64,000 nucleotides of DNA from positions 62,001 through 126,000 of the forward strand of contig PGZF01000006.1 in assembly GCA_002840125.1 (NCBI GenBank), given 5' to 3'. The position numbers and the translations under genes were made by a program. Under the pieces are notes generated by a model. The model worked only from the letters and a program-made list of their open reading frames with translations, ran no database searches and was not told the origin of the DNA. Numbering within the stretch: the first letter of the stretch is position 1; every line of letters starts with the position of its first letter. This document shows, piece after piece, positions 17,552-27,725 of the stretch. The DNA is from Gammaproteobacteria bacterium HGW-Gammaproteobacteria-15. GTDB lineage: Bacteria > Pseudomonadota > Gammaproteobacteria > Enterobacterales > Alteromonadaceae.

Positions 17552-18379
17552 TTAACCTTGTAACAGGCTCAAGGCTGCCTGTGGCCGTTGATTCGCCTGT
17601 GCCAGCACAGTAGTGCTGGTTTGCTGCAGAATTTGCGTACGGGTTAATTCAGCCGTTTCCTTAGCAAAATCGGTATCACGAATACGGCTACGGGCACCCG
17701 ATACATTTTCTGAGATATTGGTTAAGTTACGGATGGTTGCCTGAAACCGGTTTTGAACGGCACCTAAATCAGCGCGGGTGCCATCTATAACACCAATAGC
17801 AGTATCAATAAGCGCCAGTGCTGCAGAAGCGCCCGCAACAGACGATACGCTCAATGCGCTTAAACCTAAGGCGTTAGTGCCGTAACCACCAGCCCGAGAT
17901 AATCGGATATCAATATTCTGTCCCGCATTTGCACCTACCAGAAACGTTGCTGAGAAGCCGCCGGCAAGCAGATTTTGCGTACCAAATTGTGTTGTGCTTG
18001 CTACCCTGCTCATTTCAGCTTTTAAAGCTGCAACTTCTTTTTGCAAAGCTGCACGATCGGTTGAACTGTTGATACCATTTTGCGACTGAATAGCCAGAGT
18101 ACGGATACGCTGTAATGAGTTGGTGATCTCTTCCATCGCGCCCTCTGCTACCTGCGCCAGTGAAATACCGTCGTTAGCATTACGTGCAGCCTGATCCAGA
18201 CCATTAATCTGGCTGGTTAAACGGTTAGAAATCTGTAAGCCAGCGGCATCATCAGCAGCGCTGTTAATACGAAAGCCTGATGACAAACGCTTAAATGCGG
18301 TATCCAGAGCATTACCAGAGTTAAATAACTGACGCTGTGCATTCAGTGATGAAATATTGGTATTGACGTATAAAGACAT
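17552..18379 (-). CDS. fliC: Flagellin (copy 4 of the array)
   Basis: A 275-residue flagellin, the first of the array downstream of flgL. It is almost the same as copy 3, with changes near residues 117 and 134-142 (TTQFGTQNLLAGGFSATFLVG) and an extra C-terminal Gly. The conserved VNTNISSLNAQR start and ANQRPQAALSLLQG end identify D0. A FliA promoter precedes it, and the flgL terminator separates it from the rod-hook operon. Confidence 0.96.
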   Translation of the reverse strand: MSLYVNTNISSLNAQRQLFNSGNALDTAFKRLSSGFRINSAADDAAGLQISNRLTSQINGLDQAARNANDGISLAQVAEGAMEEITNSLQRIRTLAIQSQNGINSSTDRAALQKEVAALKAEMSRVASTTQFGTQNLLAGGFSATFLVGANAGQNIDIRLSRAGGYGTNALGLSALSVSSVAGASAALALIDTAIGVIDGTRADLGAVQNRFQATIRNLTNISENVSGARSRIRDTDFAKETAELTRTQILQQTSTTVLAQANQRPQAALSLLQG

Positions 18380-18454
18380 GGTATTGCTCCTGCTGATTTA
18401 ATCGTATCTGAAACAACAGCTTTTTAATTTGCTGTATTTTCATCTGATACATAT

Positions 18455-18481
18455 TTATCGGAGCAACCGGCAAAAACTTGA
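18455..18481 (-). promoter_or_regulatory. FliA (sigma28) promoter of flagellin copy 4
   Basis: The minus strand reads TCAAGTTT-N11-TCCGATAA, close to consensus in both boxes, 75 bp before the start codon. Confidence 0.78.
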
Positions 18482-18500
18482 GGATTTTTTTGCTAATTCT

Positions 18501-18543
18501 AAAAAAATATTGCCCTAGCCGGGCATGTGCGGCCCGGCTAGGG
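18501..18543 (-). terminator. Terminator at the end of the flg operon, after flgL
   Basis: 12-bp GC-rich arms (18513-18524 and 18532-18543) with a 7-base loop, then CAATATTTTTTT on the minus strand, 3 bp past the flgL stop. This is a strong intrinsic terminator. Confidence 0.88.
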
Positions 18544-18545
18544 GT

Positions 18546-19781
18546 TTAACGAATATAGTCAAACAGGCTAACACCTGACACTTTGACAAAAGTACTGGAA
18601 ATAGCCTCCAGCGCAATCTCCTGTTTGGTGATTTCTGTCAGCGCCGCAGCATAATCGACCTCAGACAAGTCTGCACGGTAGGCTTTATTATTAATCGTTA
18701 AATCTTCGTTGGTGCCAAACACACTATCAAGTACATTTACCCGGCCACCGATAGAAGACAAAAAGCTGTCAATATTGGTCGCAGCTGACGTTATCTGAGT
18801 AATGGTATCACTGATAGCTTCCTTGAATTCAAAACTCGACAGCCCGGGATCTTCCAGCGCAGTAATAAACTCACCAATAGTGGTTAAAATATTTTTCTTT
18901 TCTGGTGCCTGCAAAGAAAAATCAACCTGACCAGGCACGGCAGCAACTCCGCTTACCGTAATAGTTAAACCATTAAACTGAATTGGAGCATCAGGCGTAA
19001 AGGCGCCGGTTACCGGGGGGACTAACGCAGCACCATTTTTCTGGATCTCATAAGTCGATGGTGCCGTCAGCACTACACTGAAGTCATTGTTTGCTGGAGT
19101 CAGGCTGTCATAAGTTTGTTTGTAATAAGCATCAAACTGACTCTGATCTGTTACTGACACTGCAGCGCCGGTAGCCCCTCCAGCATTGATCACTGCAGGT
19201 GTAGTTTTAAAGCGGGCATCAACATTTTCAAACACAAACTTACCGCTATCATTGCCAGCTAATGCAATAGTCGGGGAAATTTGTAGCGCTTTTTTACCAT
19301 CATCGCCCTGAAACTCGTAAATACCGGTAGCGTTATTCAGGCTGTAACTTTGTTTTTTATCCTGATAGCCGGAAAAAATATAGCCGCCTTCGGCATTGCG
19401 GCTGTTCATCAGGTCAAGTAACTCCACCTGAATATTTTTCAATTCCTGCGCCACGGCTTTTTTGTCATCGTCAGTGTAAGCACCGTTACCTGATGCAACA
19501 GCCAATACCCGAGCTTTATCTATAGACAAGCGCATACTGGTAAGTACAGTTTCTTCCAACGCCAGATTATTTTTTAATAGCACGCTATTATTCTGAAACT
19601 GAGCCACTTGCTGTAGGTTCTGGTCCAGCCCCAGCACTTTTGCTGACGCGGCAGGGTCATCAGCAGGTGTCAGGATACGGGTTTGCTTGGTTAATTGATC
19701 CTGCGCCCGGTTCATTTTTTGCTGAGTGTTTAAAATGCCGTCTAAGCCAGCATTAAATTTCATATTAAAAGATAATCTCAT
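18546..19781 (-). CDS. flgL: Hook-filament junction protein FlgL (HAP3)
   Basis: The second of two junction proteins between hook and filament, about 411 residues. The N-terminal helix GILNTQQKMNRAQDQLTKQTRI followed by TPADDPAASAKVLGLDQNL and the C-terminal DLSEVDYAAALTEITKQEIALEA are flagellin/FlgL hallmarks. An in-frame GTG lies 3 bp upstream, but the ATG at 19781 gives the usual MRLSFN start. It follows flgK at once and ends the operon at a strong terminator. Confidence 0.94.
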   Translation of the reverse strand: MRLSFNMKFNAGLDGILNTQQKMNRAQDQLTKQTRILTPADDPAASAKVLGLDQNLQQVAQFQNNSVLLKNNLALEETVLTSMRLSIDKARVLAVASGNGAYTDDDKKAVAQELKNIQVELLDLMNSRNAEGGYIFSGYQDKKQSYSLNNATGIYEFQGDDGKKALQISPTIALAGNDSGKFVFENVDARFKTTPAVINAGGATGAAVSVTDQSQFDAYYKQTYDSLTPANNDFSVVLTAPSTYEIQKNGAALVPPVTGAFTPDAPIQFNGLTITVSGVAAVPGQVDFSLQAPEKKNILTTIGEFITALEDPGLSSFEFKEAISDTITQITSAATNIDSFLSSIGGRVNVLDSVFGTNEDLTINNKAYRADLSEVDYAAALTEITKQEIALEAISSTFVKVSGVSLFDYIR

Positions 19782-19783
19782 CA

Positions 19784-21802
19784 CTACCTCACTGCCGCTA
19801 ACAAGGTGTCAAACACGGTTTGCGATGTGGAAATAATTTGTGCCGCTGCCGCATAGGTTTGCTGGAACCGGATCAGGTTAGACGCTTCTTCATCCAGACT
19901 TACACCGGACAATGATTCATACCAGGCTGTTGTTTGTTCTAACAAAGCCTTACCTGCGGCTTCGTTGTTACGTCCCTGGCTGGTGCGCTCACCAATCAGA
20001 CTAACCATATCGGCATAAGACTGATTAAAATTTACTGCATTCGCACTATCCGGAGCAGACAGCGGGTTTAATCTGGTCGTTTGTGCAGTTTGTAATGCTG
20101 ACAACGCCAGGCCGTTACGGTTGTCGTTAAAGCCACCGTTATTAAAGCTGATGCTAAAGGTATCACCCACACTGGGGATGCCTGTAACGGAGAAATCAAA
20201 GCCAACGTCAACACCGGCCTGAGCAAAAATATCCTGATACTGGTTTGAGCCAAAAGCCGCAGTTGCTACCGGGTTACCGAGGTTATCTACAATTTCAAAG
20301 GTATCCCCACCAATGTAGGTCATAGTCCAGGGGCCATTAATCAAACCTGCTGGTGTGTCAAAACCATAGTTCGGTAGAGTGGCCGGCGTAGTATCGCTTA
20401 CCTTCAACCCTTCAATCTGGGCATTACCCAAATTATTTACGGTAAAACCGGTGCGTACTGGCGATGCCAGGGCAATATCTTCCGGCCTGGTGGTTGCCAG
20501 TGTCAGGGTTCTTGATGCTGTACTAAGGGGCTTTAGTTCAAACCGATCCCCCACAGCCGGGGCACCTGTCAGCGTAATTTCCAAACCGTACAAATCACCG
20601 CCGGCATCGGCAGAGCTTATCGTCGCAGGAAAGCCCCCCACAGGCACTACTTTATCAGAACCGACAATAACCTCGCCCTTTGCATCCAAAGCCTGGATCC
20701 GCACAGCGCCAGCCTCAACAGTTAACAAGAAGTCGTTCGGCGGCAAATTTTTGCCTTGCCCTGCCTCTATAGTAACACTGACCGCACCGGCTCCGGCATT
20801 GTTGGGAAATGCAAAACCACTACTGGTTGGAAGGTTGAATAAATTACCACCAATTTCACCGTTTAAATTCATGCCCAAACGGTTTTGCGTGTTCATAGCA
20901 TCTGTCATTGATAACGCTAACTGCCCCAGCCGGTTTTGGGTCGGGATCAGAATTTCTTCACGAAATGCCAGTAAACCGCCAATTTTTCCACCAAGCTTTT
21001 CGATATCAATATCGCGCTCGACAGTGGTTCGACCGGATAACTGCAGCTTTAAATCACGCTCAGAGGGGTCAGGGCTACCGCGTAACGCTACAAGATTAAA
21101 CTCGCCGCGCTCAACCACTAACGATTGGCCGGTTGCCAGAAATACCATTTTCTCGCCGTTATCAGCATCCAGCGTACGGATCTCCACCATTTCAGACAGC
21201 TTCTGGATTGCAAGATCACGTTTATCCAGCAAATCCAGTGGTATAGGCCGGCTGTTACCGGTACCGTAAGAGGCTATTTCCTGATTCAGGCTGGCGATTT
21301 GCTTAATATAAGAATTAGTTTCACGGGTATAGATATCCAGTTGCTGATTAATAAAATTATCCTGATCCAGCACCAGACTGGATAAGGTATTAAATTTATC
21401 CAGCAGAGCCTGCGAACTGCCGATGATCAGCTGGCGGTTCGCCAGTGTGGCAGGCTCGTTGTTTGCAACCTGAAACTGTTTGAATAAGTCATTAATACCG
21501 GTAGCGATACTATTGGCCGGGTTCGAGAACAGCGCATCCACCCGGTTGGCTTCGGCAACATATTGCTGGGCGAAGCTGTAGTTCGAAGTATCACGCCGCA
21601 GTTGCTTGAGGGTAAATTCACTGATTAAGCGCTCGGTGGTGCCTTTACCTACCCCGAGGCCAAGCATCTGCGACTGAAACTCCGTACGCTGCCGCACATA
21701 GCCTTCAGTATTAATATTAGCAATGTTATTACTGGTTGTACTGAGCAAAGTACTGCTGGCCAGCACAGCCGAAGTACCAATCTTAAGTAAGTTATCTGAC
21801 AT
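19784..21802 (-). CDS. flgK: Hook-associated protein FlgK (HAP1)
   Basis: The first junction protein on the hook, about 672 residues, on the long side for the family because of an enlarged central region (residues 330-560, Gly/Thr-rich). The N-terminus has LLKIGTSAVLASSTLLSTTSNNIANINTEGYVRQ, the axial-protein signature, and the C-terminus has EEASNLIRFQQTYAAAAQIISTSQTVFDTLL. The ATG at 21802 is preferred to one 15 bp upstream because GGTGGAGAGAGCA precedes it and the family starts here. Confidence 0.95.
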   Translation of the reverse strand: MSDNLLKIGTSAVLASSTLLSTTSNNIANINTEGYVRQRTEFQSQMLGLGVGKGTTERLISEFTLKQLRRDTSNYSFAQQYVAEANRVDALFSNPANSIATGINDLFKQFQVANNEPATLANRQLIIGSSQALLDKFNTLSSLVLDQDNFINQQLDIYTRETNSYIKQIASLNQEIASYGTGNSRPIPLDLLDKRDLAIQKLSEMVEIRTLDADNGEKMVFLATGQSLVVERGEFNLVALRGSPDPSERDLKLQLSGRTTVERDIDIEKLGGKIGGLLAFREEILIPTQNRLGQLALSMTDAMNTQNRLGMNLNGEIGGNLFNLPTSSGFAFPNNAGAGAVSVTIEAGQGKNLPPNDFLLTVEAGAVRIQALDAKGEVIVGSDKVVPVGGFPATISSADAGGDLYGLEITLTGAPAVGDRFELKPLSTASRTLTLATTRPEDIALASPVRTGFTVNNLGNAQIEGLKVSDTTPATLPNYGFDTPAGLINGPWTMTYIGGDTFEIVDNLGNPVATAAFGSNQYQDIFAQAGVDVGFDFSVTGIPSVGDTFSISFNNGGFNDNRNGLALSALQTAQTTRLNPLSAPDSANAVNFNQSYADMVSLIGERTSQGRNNEAAGKALLEQTTAWYESLSGVSLDEEASNLIRFQQTYAAAAQIISTSQTVFDTLLAAVR

Positions 21803-21840
21803 TGCTCTCTCCACCAACGCTACTGGCAGCGCTTAGTTTG

Positions 21841-22869
21841 TTATTCATCGGCGCTATCGCCAAAATCTTGAGTAGCGCCTTGCTCCTGGCGCACTTTATC
21901 AAAGGCAGAGCTTTGATATACTGCCATAATTTTTTGTGCGTAGGCTGGGTCTGTGGCATAGCCTGCCGCCTGCAATTGTTCAAAATAGGCTTTAGTGTCA
22001 CCGGTTGCCTGCACAGCATCCTGATAACGCGGATTTTTCTTAATAAAGTCTGCATAATCCTGCAGGCTATGTTCTGGTGACGTGTAAGAGCGGAATTTTG
22101 CCTGCTCTTTTTTGGCAATTCCGGCCCGGTATTCCAGCGTGTCTACTACTGCGGTTTCACCCTGCCAGCCATTGTTGGCTTTAATACCAAATAAATTAAA
22201 ACTGCTTTCACCTTTCGCAGTTTTTATCACACGCTGGCCCCAACCGGTTTCCAGTGCAGCTTGTGCTATTAAAGCCAGTGGATCTAACCCCAACGCCTTA
22301 GCTGTCTCGCGTGCTGCCGGTAACAAAGCCCTGACAAACTGCTCCGGGCTTGCCACCTGCCAGGCTGGTTTTACAACCTCTGGCTGAGCAGTTGCAATAT
22401 TATTGGTAGCAGCTAAGCCAGCAGTTGCCGTAGTTACGATGCTGGTATCTGTTGGCATAGCTGCCTGTTTGTTTACTTTAACGGTTGGCAGAATATATCG
22501 CGGCATCTGCAAAGTTTTTGTTTCATTAACCTGCGCAATATCTGGTGTTGCTTTTTTGCTCAGTGCCGGGCTAAGTTGCTCTACCAGCAAATCAGCCAGC
22601 CCCAGCGCGCCTTTTTGCGCCAGATCGGTAGCCATCTGGCTGTCGTGCATGTCGCGGTAAAACTTGGTGGTCTGGCTATTCATCATGCCATCCACTTCAA
22701 AAGCCTCATTGGCTTTGCGCATGCTGCTTAATAACATACTAAAGAAAATTGACTCAAACTGTTCAGCCGCCTGACGCAGCGCTGCCTTTTCATCCTTACC
22801 GGAATTACTGCGTATTTGCTGCAGGCTGGTAAGGTCATGATAAGAAACATTGTTTGGCGTCAGGCTCAT
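21841..22869 (-). CDS. flgJ: Rod cap protein / peptidoglycan hydrolase FlgJ
   Basis: A two-domain protein of 342 residues. Residues 20-105 form the rod-binding domain (AAEQFESIFFSMLLSSMRKANEAF), and about residues 175-330 form a glucosaminidase domain with AALETGWGQRV, in which Glu is the expected catalytic residue, and the YSSPEHSLQDYADF-like RSYTSPEHSLQDYADF segment. It clears peptidoglycan for the rod in the periplasm. It follows flgI by 1 bp. Confidence 0.95.
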   Translation of the reverse strand: MSLTPNNVSYHDLTSLQQIRSNSGKDEKAALRQAAEQFESIFFSMLLSSMRKANEAFEVDGMMNSQTTKFYRDMHDSQMATDLAQKGALGLADLLVEQLSPALSKKATPDIAQVNETKTLQMPRYILPTVKVNKQAAMPTDTSIVTTATAGLAATNNIATAQPEVVKPAWQVASPEQFVRALLPAARETAKALGLDPLALIAQAALETGWGQRVIKTAKGESSFNLFGIKANNGWQGETAVVDTLEYRAGIAKKEQAKFRSYTSPEHSLQDYADFIKKNPRYQDAVQATGDTKAYFEQLQAAGYATDPAYAQKIMAVYQSSAFDKVRQEQGATQDFGDSADE

Positions 22870-22870
22870 T

Positions 22871-23968
22871 TCAGATCACCACCAGTTCGCCATGAATGGC
22901 ACCGGCTTCTTTTAATGCTTCAAGAATCGCCATTAAATCACCTGGGGCAGCCCCCACTGCATTGACCGTGCGCACCAAGTCATCCAGTGTTACACCGGGG
23001 TCAAATTTAAACATGCGGGACTGCTCCGGGCGCACATCAATAATGGTATTTTCCTCAATCGCTGTCTGGCCTTCGCCAAATGGATTGGGCTGCACTACCC
23101 GGGGGTTCTCAGCAATGGTTACGGTTAAACCGCCATGTGTCACGGCCGCCGGAAATAAACGAACGTCTTTACCGATTACAATGGTGCCGGTACGGGAGTT
23201 AATAATAATTTTTGCTGCGTAATCACCCGGCTCAAAGCTGAGGTTTTCCAGCGTTGATAAATAAGACACGCGCTGGCTGATATCGCGTGGCGCACGTACC
23301 TGCACAGAAGTTGCATCCAGCGAGTGTGCGGTATCCTGGCCAATAAAATTATTGATAGCCTCAGCTAAACGCTTTGATGTCGTAAAATCAGACCGTTTAA
23401 GATTAAAGGTAATAAAATCGCCCTGAGCAAACGGGGTAATAACTTCACGTTCAACAACGGCCCCGTTGGGAATACTGCCCACTGTGGGTGTATTAACTAA
23501 AATACGCGAGCCATCAAGGCCTTCAGCACCAAGACCACTAACAATTAAACTGCCCTGCGCTACGGCATAGACGTTGCCGTCCAGCCCTACCAGAAACGTC
23601 TGCATCAGAGTACCACCGCGTAAACTTTTGGCACTGCCAACCGAAGATACTGTGATATTAAGTGACTGGCCCGGCTTGGCAAAAGCAGGTAATTCCGCAT
23701 GCACTGCCACTGCGGCAACATTCTTAATTTGTGCCTTCATATTGGCCGGTAACGTAATGCCAAAATTACTTAACATGGTGCGAAAACTCTGTTCAGTAAA
23801 CGGGCTTTGCTCACCGGTGCCGGGCAGGCCTACCACCAAACCATAACCCACCAGTTGGTTAGAGCGCACGCCTTCCACATCAGCAACATCTTTAATTCGG
23901 GCAGCACTGGCTGTCATGCTTAGCAATAACAGCGTTATCATCAGGCTGGTGTGTAAAATACGGCTCAT
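22871..23968 (-). CDS. flgI: Flagellar P-ring protein FlgI
   Basis: A 365-residue periplasmic ring protein around the rod in the peptidoglycan. It has a cleavable signal ([19 protein letters not shown]) and the highly conserved start [30 protein letters not shown]-type region, then [14 protein letters not shown] and [19 protein letters not shown]-like end [17 protein letters not shown]. The gene lies between flgH and flgJ at normal spacing. Confidence 0.96.
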   Translation of the reverse strand: MSRILHTSLMITLLLLSMTASAARIKDVADVEGVRSNQLVGYGLVVGLPGTGEQSPFTEQSFRTMLSNFGITLPANMKAQIKNVAAVAVHAELPAFAKPGQSLNITVSSVGSAKSLRGGTLMQTFLVGLDGNVYAVAQGSLIVSGLGAEGLDGSRILVNTPTVGSIPNGAVVEREVITPFAQGDFITFNLKRSDFTTSKRLAEAINNFIGQDTAHSLDATSVQVRAPRDISQRVSYLSTLENLSFEPGDYAAKIIINSRTGTIVIGKDVRLFPAAVTHGGLTVTIAENPRVVQPNPFGEGQTAIEENTIIDVRPEQSRMFKFDPGVTLDDLVRTVNAVGAAPGDLMAILEALKEAGAIHGELVVI

Positions 23969-23978
23969 AGCTGTGCTC

Positions 23979-24656
23979 CTAGAAAGGCCATAACGGGCCG
24001 TTAAAGAACCGGCTTAACCAGCCCGGAGACTGGCCATTGTGATGTGCGCCTGTACCACTGTATTCAATACGGGCATTAGCAATTTTGGTCGACTCAACGG
24101 TGTTATTCACATCAACATCCTGGGAGCGGATCACGCCGGTTAAACGGATATATTCTTTACCGGTATTCAGTGTCAGCCACTTTTCACCACGGATCACCAG
24201 ATTACCGTTATTCAGCACCTGCAACACGTTAACCGAGATATTGCCTGCCAGACTGTTGCTTTGGTCCGCTTTGGAATCGCCCTTGTAATCAGATGTTGAA
24301 TCAGCGCCAAATTGCAGCACATTACCGGCAACCGACACATTCCGCCCGCCCAGCCCTATCATGGGTTCAAATGAGGTTGAACTGTCTTTTTGCATCTCGG
24401 TTTTGGCTTTTTTACTGGCCTGGGTCCGCTCTTTTAGCACCACAGTAATAATGTCGCCTTCATGGCGGGCCTTATTATCTGAGTACAAAGAGTTAGAGTA
24501 ATACTGTGCAAACAGCGAGCCGTTTTGCACCAGCGGCCGTGAAGCCGGCTCTGGCGCCAACGGTGCAAAGTATGGATCGTCCGCCTGAGGTACCTCAAGT
24601 GAGGCACAGCCGCCAAACAACAACACACAAGCCGAAACAGAAATAAGCCGTTGCAT
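23979..24656 (-). CDS. flgH: Flagellar L-ring lipoprotein FlgH
   Basis: A 225-residue outer-membrane ring lipoprotein. The signal ends in a lipobox, LFGGC, with Cys at residue 17. The body includes [28 protein letters not shown] and [26 protein letters not shown], both FlgH hallmarks. It follows flgG by 12 bp. Confidence 0.96.
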   Translation of the reverse strand: MQRLISVSACVLLFGGCASLEVPQADDPYFAPLAPEPASRPLVQNGSLFAQYYSNSLYSDNKARHEGDIITVVLKERTQASKKAKTEMQKDSSTSFEPMIGLGGRNVSVAGNVLQFGADSTSDYKGDSKADQSNSLAGNISVNVLQVLNNGNLVIRGEKWLTLNTGKEYIRLTGVIRSQDVDVNNTVESTKIANARIEYSGTGAHHNGQSPGWLSRFFNGPLWPF

Positions 24657-24668
24657 AAATACCTCCGG

Positions 24669-25457
24669 TTACAGCTGCTGAATGGCAAAGCCAAGCATCT
24701 GATCTACCGATGAAATAACTTTAGAGTTCATCTCGTAAACCCGCTGACTTTCAATCAGGCTCACCAGCTCTTCAGTAACGTTAACGTTGGATGTCTCCAG
24801 CGCACCCTGCACTATAATGCCAAGGCCTTCCAGGCCGGGAATACCCTGTACCGGATCGCCACTGGCACCGGTTTCGCGGAACAAATTCTGGCCAATAGGT
24901 TCAAGGCCAGCCGGGTTAATAAAGTTGGTTACTGTCAGTTGCCCAAGCACAGCTGGCTCCCCTTGCCCCGGTAACTGCACAGACACCTGGCCATCCTGCG
25001 ATACAGTAATACTTTGTGCATCCGGCGGTATCACGATATTGGGTTGTACCTGATAACCGGCGCCAGACGTCACCAGGTTGCCTTCATCATCAACAGTAAA
25101 CTGGCCATTGCGGCTATATGAAATCGTGCCATCTGGCATCAGAATTTCAAAAAAACCATGGCCCTGGATCATCATATCCAGGCTATTGTCGGTGGTGATC
25201 ATATTGCCCTGGGTAAAGTTTTTCTGCGTTGCCACCACCTTAGTACCGGCACCAATCATCAGGCCATTTGGCAATTCAGAGTTTTGCGACGACGCACCAC
25301 CAGGCTGATTAATATTCTGGTATAGCAAATCTTCAAAAATAGCCCGGCTTTTTTTAAAGCCCACAGTACTGGCATTGGCCAGGTTGTTTGAGATCACCGA
25401 AATATCACGCTGCTTAGCGTCTAAACCGGTTTTACTGATCCATAAAGCTGGATGCAT
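24669..25457 (-). CDS. flgG: Distal rod protein FlgG
   Basis: A 262-residue axial protein of the distal rod. The N-terminus has LWISKTGLDAKQRDISVISNNLANASTVGFKK and the C-terminus has SNVNVTEELVSLIESQRVYEMNSKVISSVDQML, which pack into D0 helices. The YQNINQPGG segment near residue 50 is the rod-specific FlgG loop. It lies 40 bp after flgF. Confidence 0.96.
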   Translation of the reverse strand: MHPALWISKTGLDAKQRDISVISNNLANASTVGFKKSRAIFEDLLYQNINQPGGASSQNSELPNGLMIGAGTKVVATQKNFTQGNMITTDNSLDMMIQGHGFFEILMPDGTISYSRNGQFTVDDEGNLVTSGAGYQVQPNIVIPPDAQSITVSQDGQVSVQLPGQGEPAVLGQLTVTNFINPAGLEPIGQNLFRETGASGDPVQGIPGLEGLGIIVQGALETSNVNVTEELVSLIESQRVYEMNSKVISSVDQMLGFAIQQL

Positions 25458-25497
25458 TTGTGCCTCCCGGGCCTTAGCCCATTATTTAATCAGGCCC

Positions 25498-26244
25498 TTA
25501 GCCCGTTATTCTCAGTAACTGATTTTGCTGCTGATCCATCTCTTCAGCACTTTTCATCATTTTCACCTGCAGCTCAAACTGGCGCTGCAAACTAATCATA
25601 TAAGTCATCTCGCCAACGGCATTAACGTTGCTGGTTTCTGTTGCGCCTTTTAGCAGGCTGACATTAATATCCGCCTCTGCCAGTTGGCCATCCTTACGGC
25701 GGAATAAACCATCATTGCCTTTTTCCATTTCGCTGTTCAGCGGCCGTACCAACTTGATTCTGCCAGCGGCCACCATGCCATTGGCAGGCGCACCTTGCGG
25801 CAACACACTGACAGTGCCATCCTGCGCAATCTCAACTTTAGCCAAGGGTATCGGCAGTTGAATAGGACCATCGTCTCCCATTACCGCTAAACCGTTTGCC
25901 GTTTCCAGCATGCCAAAAGCATTAATCTGCAAATTACCGGCTCTGGTGTAGGCTTCATTACCATCCGGAGCCTGAACCGCTAACCAGCCCTCGCCTTGAA
26001 TGGCAACATCAAGCTCACGCTCTGTCATGATGATCGCGCCGGCGTCAAAGTTTTGACCTGGCCGTTCAGTTAATGAAAATACCCGGGTGGGTAAACCTTC
26101 ACCAAAAGCCTGCATAGCGCGGGCCTGTTCAAAATCTGCTTTAAAGCCAACAGTGCCGGTATTAGCCAGATTGTTTGCCCGCACGGCAATGCCATTCATA
26201 TTTTCTTTGGCACCGCTCATGGCGATATATAACAAGTGATCCAT
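25498..26244 (-). CDS. flgF: Proximal rod protein FlgF
   Basis: A 248-residue rod protein. It begins MDHLLYIAMSGAKENMNGIAVRANNLANTGTVGFKADFEQAR-like, and ends with SNVNAVGEMTYMISLQRQFELQVKMMKSAEEMD, the axial-protein pair. It is the first gene behind a sigma54 promoter and lies downstream of the flgE terminator, so flgFGHIJKL can be expressed apart from flgBCDE. Confidence 0.95.
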   Translation of the reverse strand: MDHLLYIAMSGAKENMNGIAVRANNLANTGTVGFKADFEQARAMQAFGEGLPTRVFSLTERPGQNFDAGAIIMTERELDVAIQGEGWLAVQAPDGNEAYTRAGNLQINAFGMLETANGLAVMGDDGPIQLPIPLAKVEIAQDGTVSVLPQGAPANGMVAAGRIKLVRPLNSEMEKGNDGLFRRKDGQLAEADINVSLLKGATETSNVNAVGEMTYMISLQRQFELQVKMMKSAEEMDQQQNQLLRITG

Positions 26245-26278
26245 AACATGCTCCGCTTACTTTATCTTCGATTACTCA

Positions 26279-26294
26279 AGCAAAATTGATGCCA
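26279..26294 (-). promoter_or_regulatory. Sigma54 promoter of flgFGHIJKL
   Basis: The minus strand reads TGGCATCAATTTTGCT, matching TGGCA and TTGC with correct spacing, 35 bp before flgF and after the flgE terminator. FlrA is the expected activator. Confidence 0.72.
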
Positions 26295-26360
26295 TAAAAA
26301 ATCAGCGCGGGCAGGGGACACAAAAAGTAGTAAAAATTGGCTCGGGCAAACTACGCAGAT

Positions 26361-26385
26361 AAAAAAACACCACCCGAAGGTGGTG
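26361..26385 (-). terminator. Terminator after flgE
   Basis: Stem CACCACC with tetraloop TTCG on the minus strand, followed by a T7 run, 20 bp past the flgE stop. Confidence 0.85.
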
Positions 26386-26404
26386 CTCTATAACGCCAGA
26401 AAAC

Positions 26405-27706
26405 CTAGCGGATTTGTAGCACTGTTTGCTGCAAGGTACTGTTAACTTCCAACGCTCGTGAGTTGGCCTGGAAGTTACGCTGCGCACTGATTAAATCAAC
26501 CAACTCCGTCGTCAGGTTAACGTTTGATTGCTCCAGTGCCGACGAGTTGATAGCACCAAAGGTATTAGTATTAGCCTGGCCGCCGATGGGTTCACCGGAA
26601 TTAATGGTTTGCTTCCACGAAGTATTACCAACCTGCTTTAAACCCTGCACATTGGCAAAACGCACTAAGGCTACCTGCGCCAGATAAGCTGAGTCACCAT
26701 TACTGTAACTGGCTAACACTCGGCCAAAAGAGTCAATATCCACCCCGGTTAAACTACCAACAGTAGTACCATCCTGACTTAAGCTGGTAGGGTCAAAGTT
26801 AGCTGAAACCTGAGTTGGTAACTTAGTACCGGCAGCATCGCGGAAGTTAACCACAATATCCGCCTGATACTGCGCACCGTTATCCAAATAACCGTTGTTA
26901 GGATCATTCAGTACTGCAAACGGCATTCTTAACGTCGGCTCCGGCGTGTTTAACATATTACCGCTGGAATCGAAAACTAAGTTATCGCCCTGAAACGGCG
27001 CTCCGGTTACATTATCCCATACTACAAAAGTTTCCCACTCAGAGTTTGCCGGTGGCACTGTAGTTGTGCGGCGAAAATACATACTCGCTGTATGGGGCTC
27101 GCCTAAGCTGTCATATACCGTTATTGACGTAGAATGGTTATAGGTTGCTTTATTAGTTGGATCAAATGGCAAAGCATCCTTGGGTACCTCGCGCGAATCC
27201 AGATTCATATTAATAAAAATATTGCTGGTCGCCCGTGGTGCTCCAGCGGTTGTAGGGATAGTAATAGGCTGTGTAGTGCTTAAACTGACTGATTGGTTTT
27301 CACCATCTTGCGGGTTTACAGCAAAACCCTGCAAAAAATTGCCGTTATTGTCGACAATAAAGTTATCTTTATTAAGTTTAAAGGCCCCGCCACGGGTGTA
27401 GGTTAAATCCCGCGATTGCATATCCGGTGTTAAGGCAAAAAAACCCTCACCGGTAATCGCCAAATCTAACGAGTTATTGGTAAATTGCAGTGAGCCTTGG
27501 CTAAACTGCTGTGCCACCATCGAGGTAGTCACACCATCACCCACTTTAGTACGCCCGGAAGAAAACACCGATGTGGCATAAACATCAGCAAACTCTGCCC
27601 GTGACTCTTTAAAACCAGTAGTATTTACGTTAGCGATATTATTCGCCGTTACATCCAAATCTTTTTGTGCAGCGGCCAGGCCGCTTAGTGCAATATTAAA
27701 ACTCAT
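26405..27706 (-). CDS. flgE: Flagellar hook protein FlgE
   Basis: The hook subunit, 433 residues. It has IALSGLAAAQKDLDVTANNIANVNTTGFKESRAEFADVYAT at the N-terminus, the FlgE signature, and SNVNLTTELVDLISAQRNFQANSRALEVNSTLQQTVLQIR at the end. The central part (residues 150-350) is the exposed hook domain, with SITVYDSLGEPHTASMYF. It follows flgD by 19 bp and is followed by a terminator. Confidence 0.96.
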   Translation of the reverse strand: MSFNIALSGLAAAQKDLDVTANNIANVNTTGFKESRAEFADVYATSVFSSGRTKVGDGVTTSMVAQQFSQGSLQFTNNSLDLAITGEGFFALTPDMQSRDLTYTRGGAFKLNKDNFIVDNNGNFLQGFAVNPQDGENQSVSLSTTQPITIPTTAGAPRATSNIFINMNLDSREVPKDALPFDPTNKATYNHSTSITVYDSLGEPHTASMYFRRTTTVPPANSEWETFVVWDNVTGAPFQGDNLVFDSSGNMLNTPEPTLRMPFAVLNDPNNGYLDNGAQYQADIVVNFRDAAGTKLPTQVSANFDPTSLSQDGTTVGSLTGVDIDSFGRVLASYSNGDSAYLAQVALVRFANVQGLKQVGNTSWKQTINSGEPIGGQANTNTFGAINSSALEQSNVNLTTELVDLISAQRNFQANSRALEVNSTLQQTVLQIR

Positions 27707-27725
27707 AATTCACCTCAGCTCACTA

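Noticed and set aside
14510-18379. Long repeats across the flagellin array as a mobile element or CRISPR
   Set aside because: The repeats are paralogous coding sequences with promoters and terminators, not short regularly spaced repeats.
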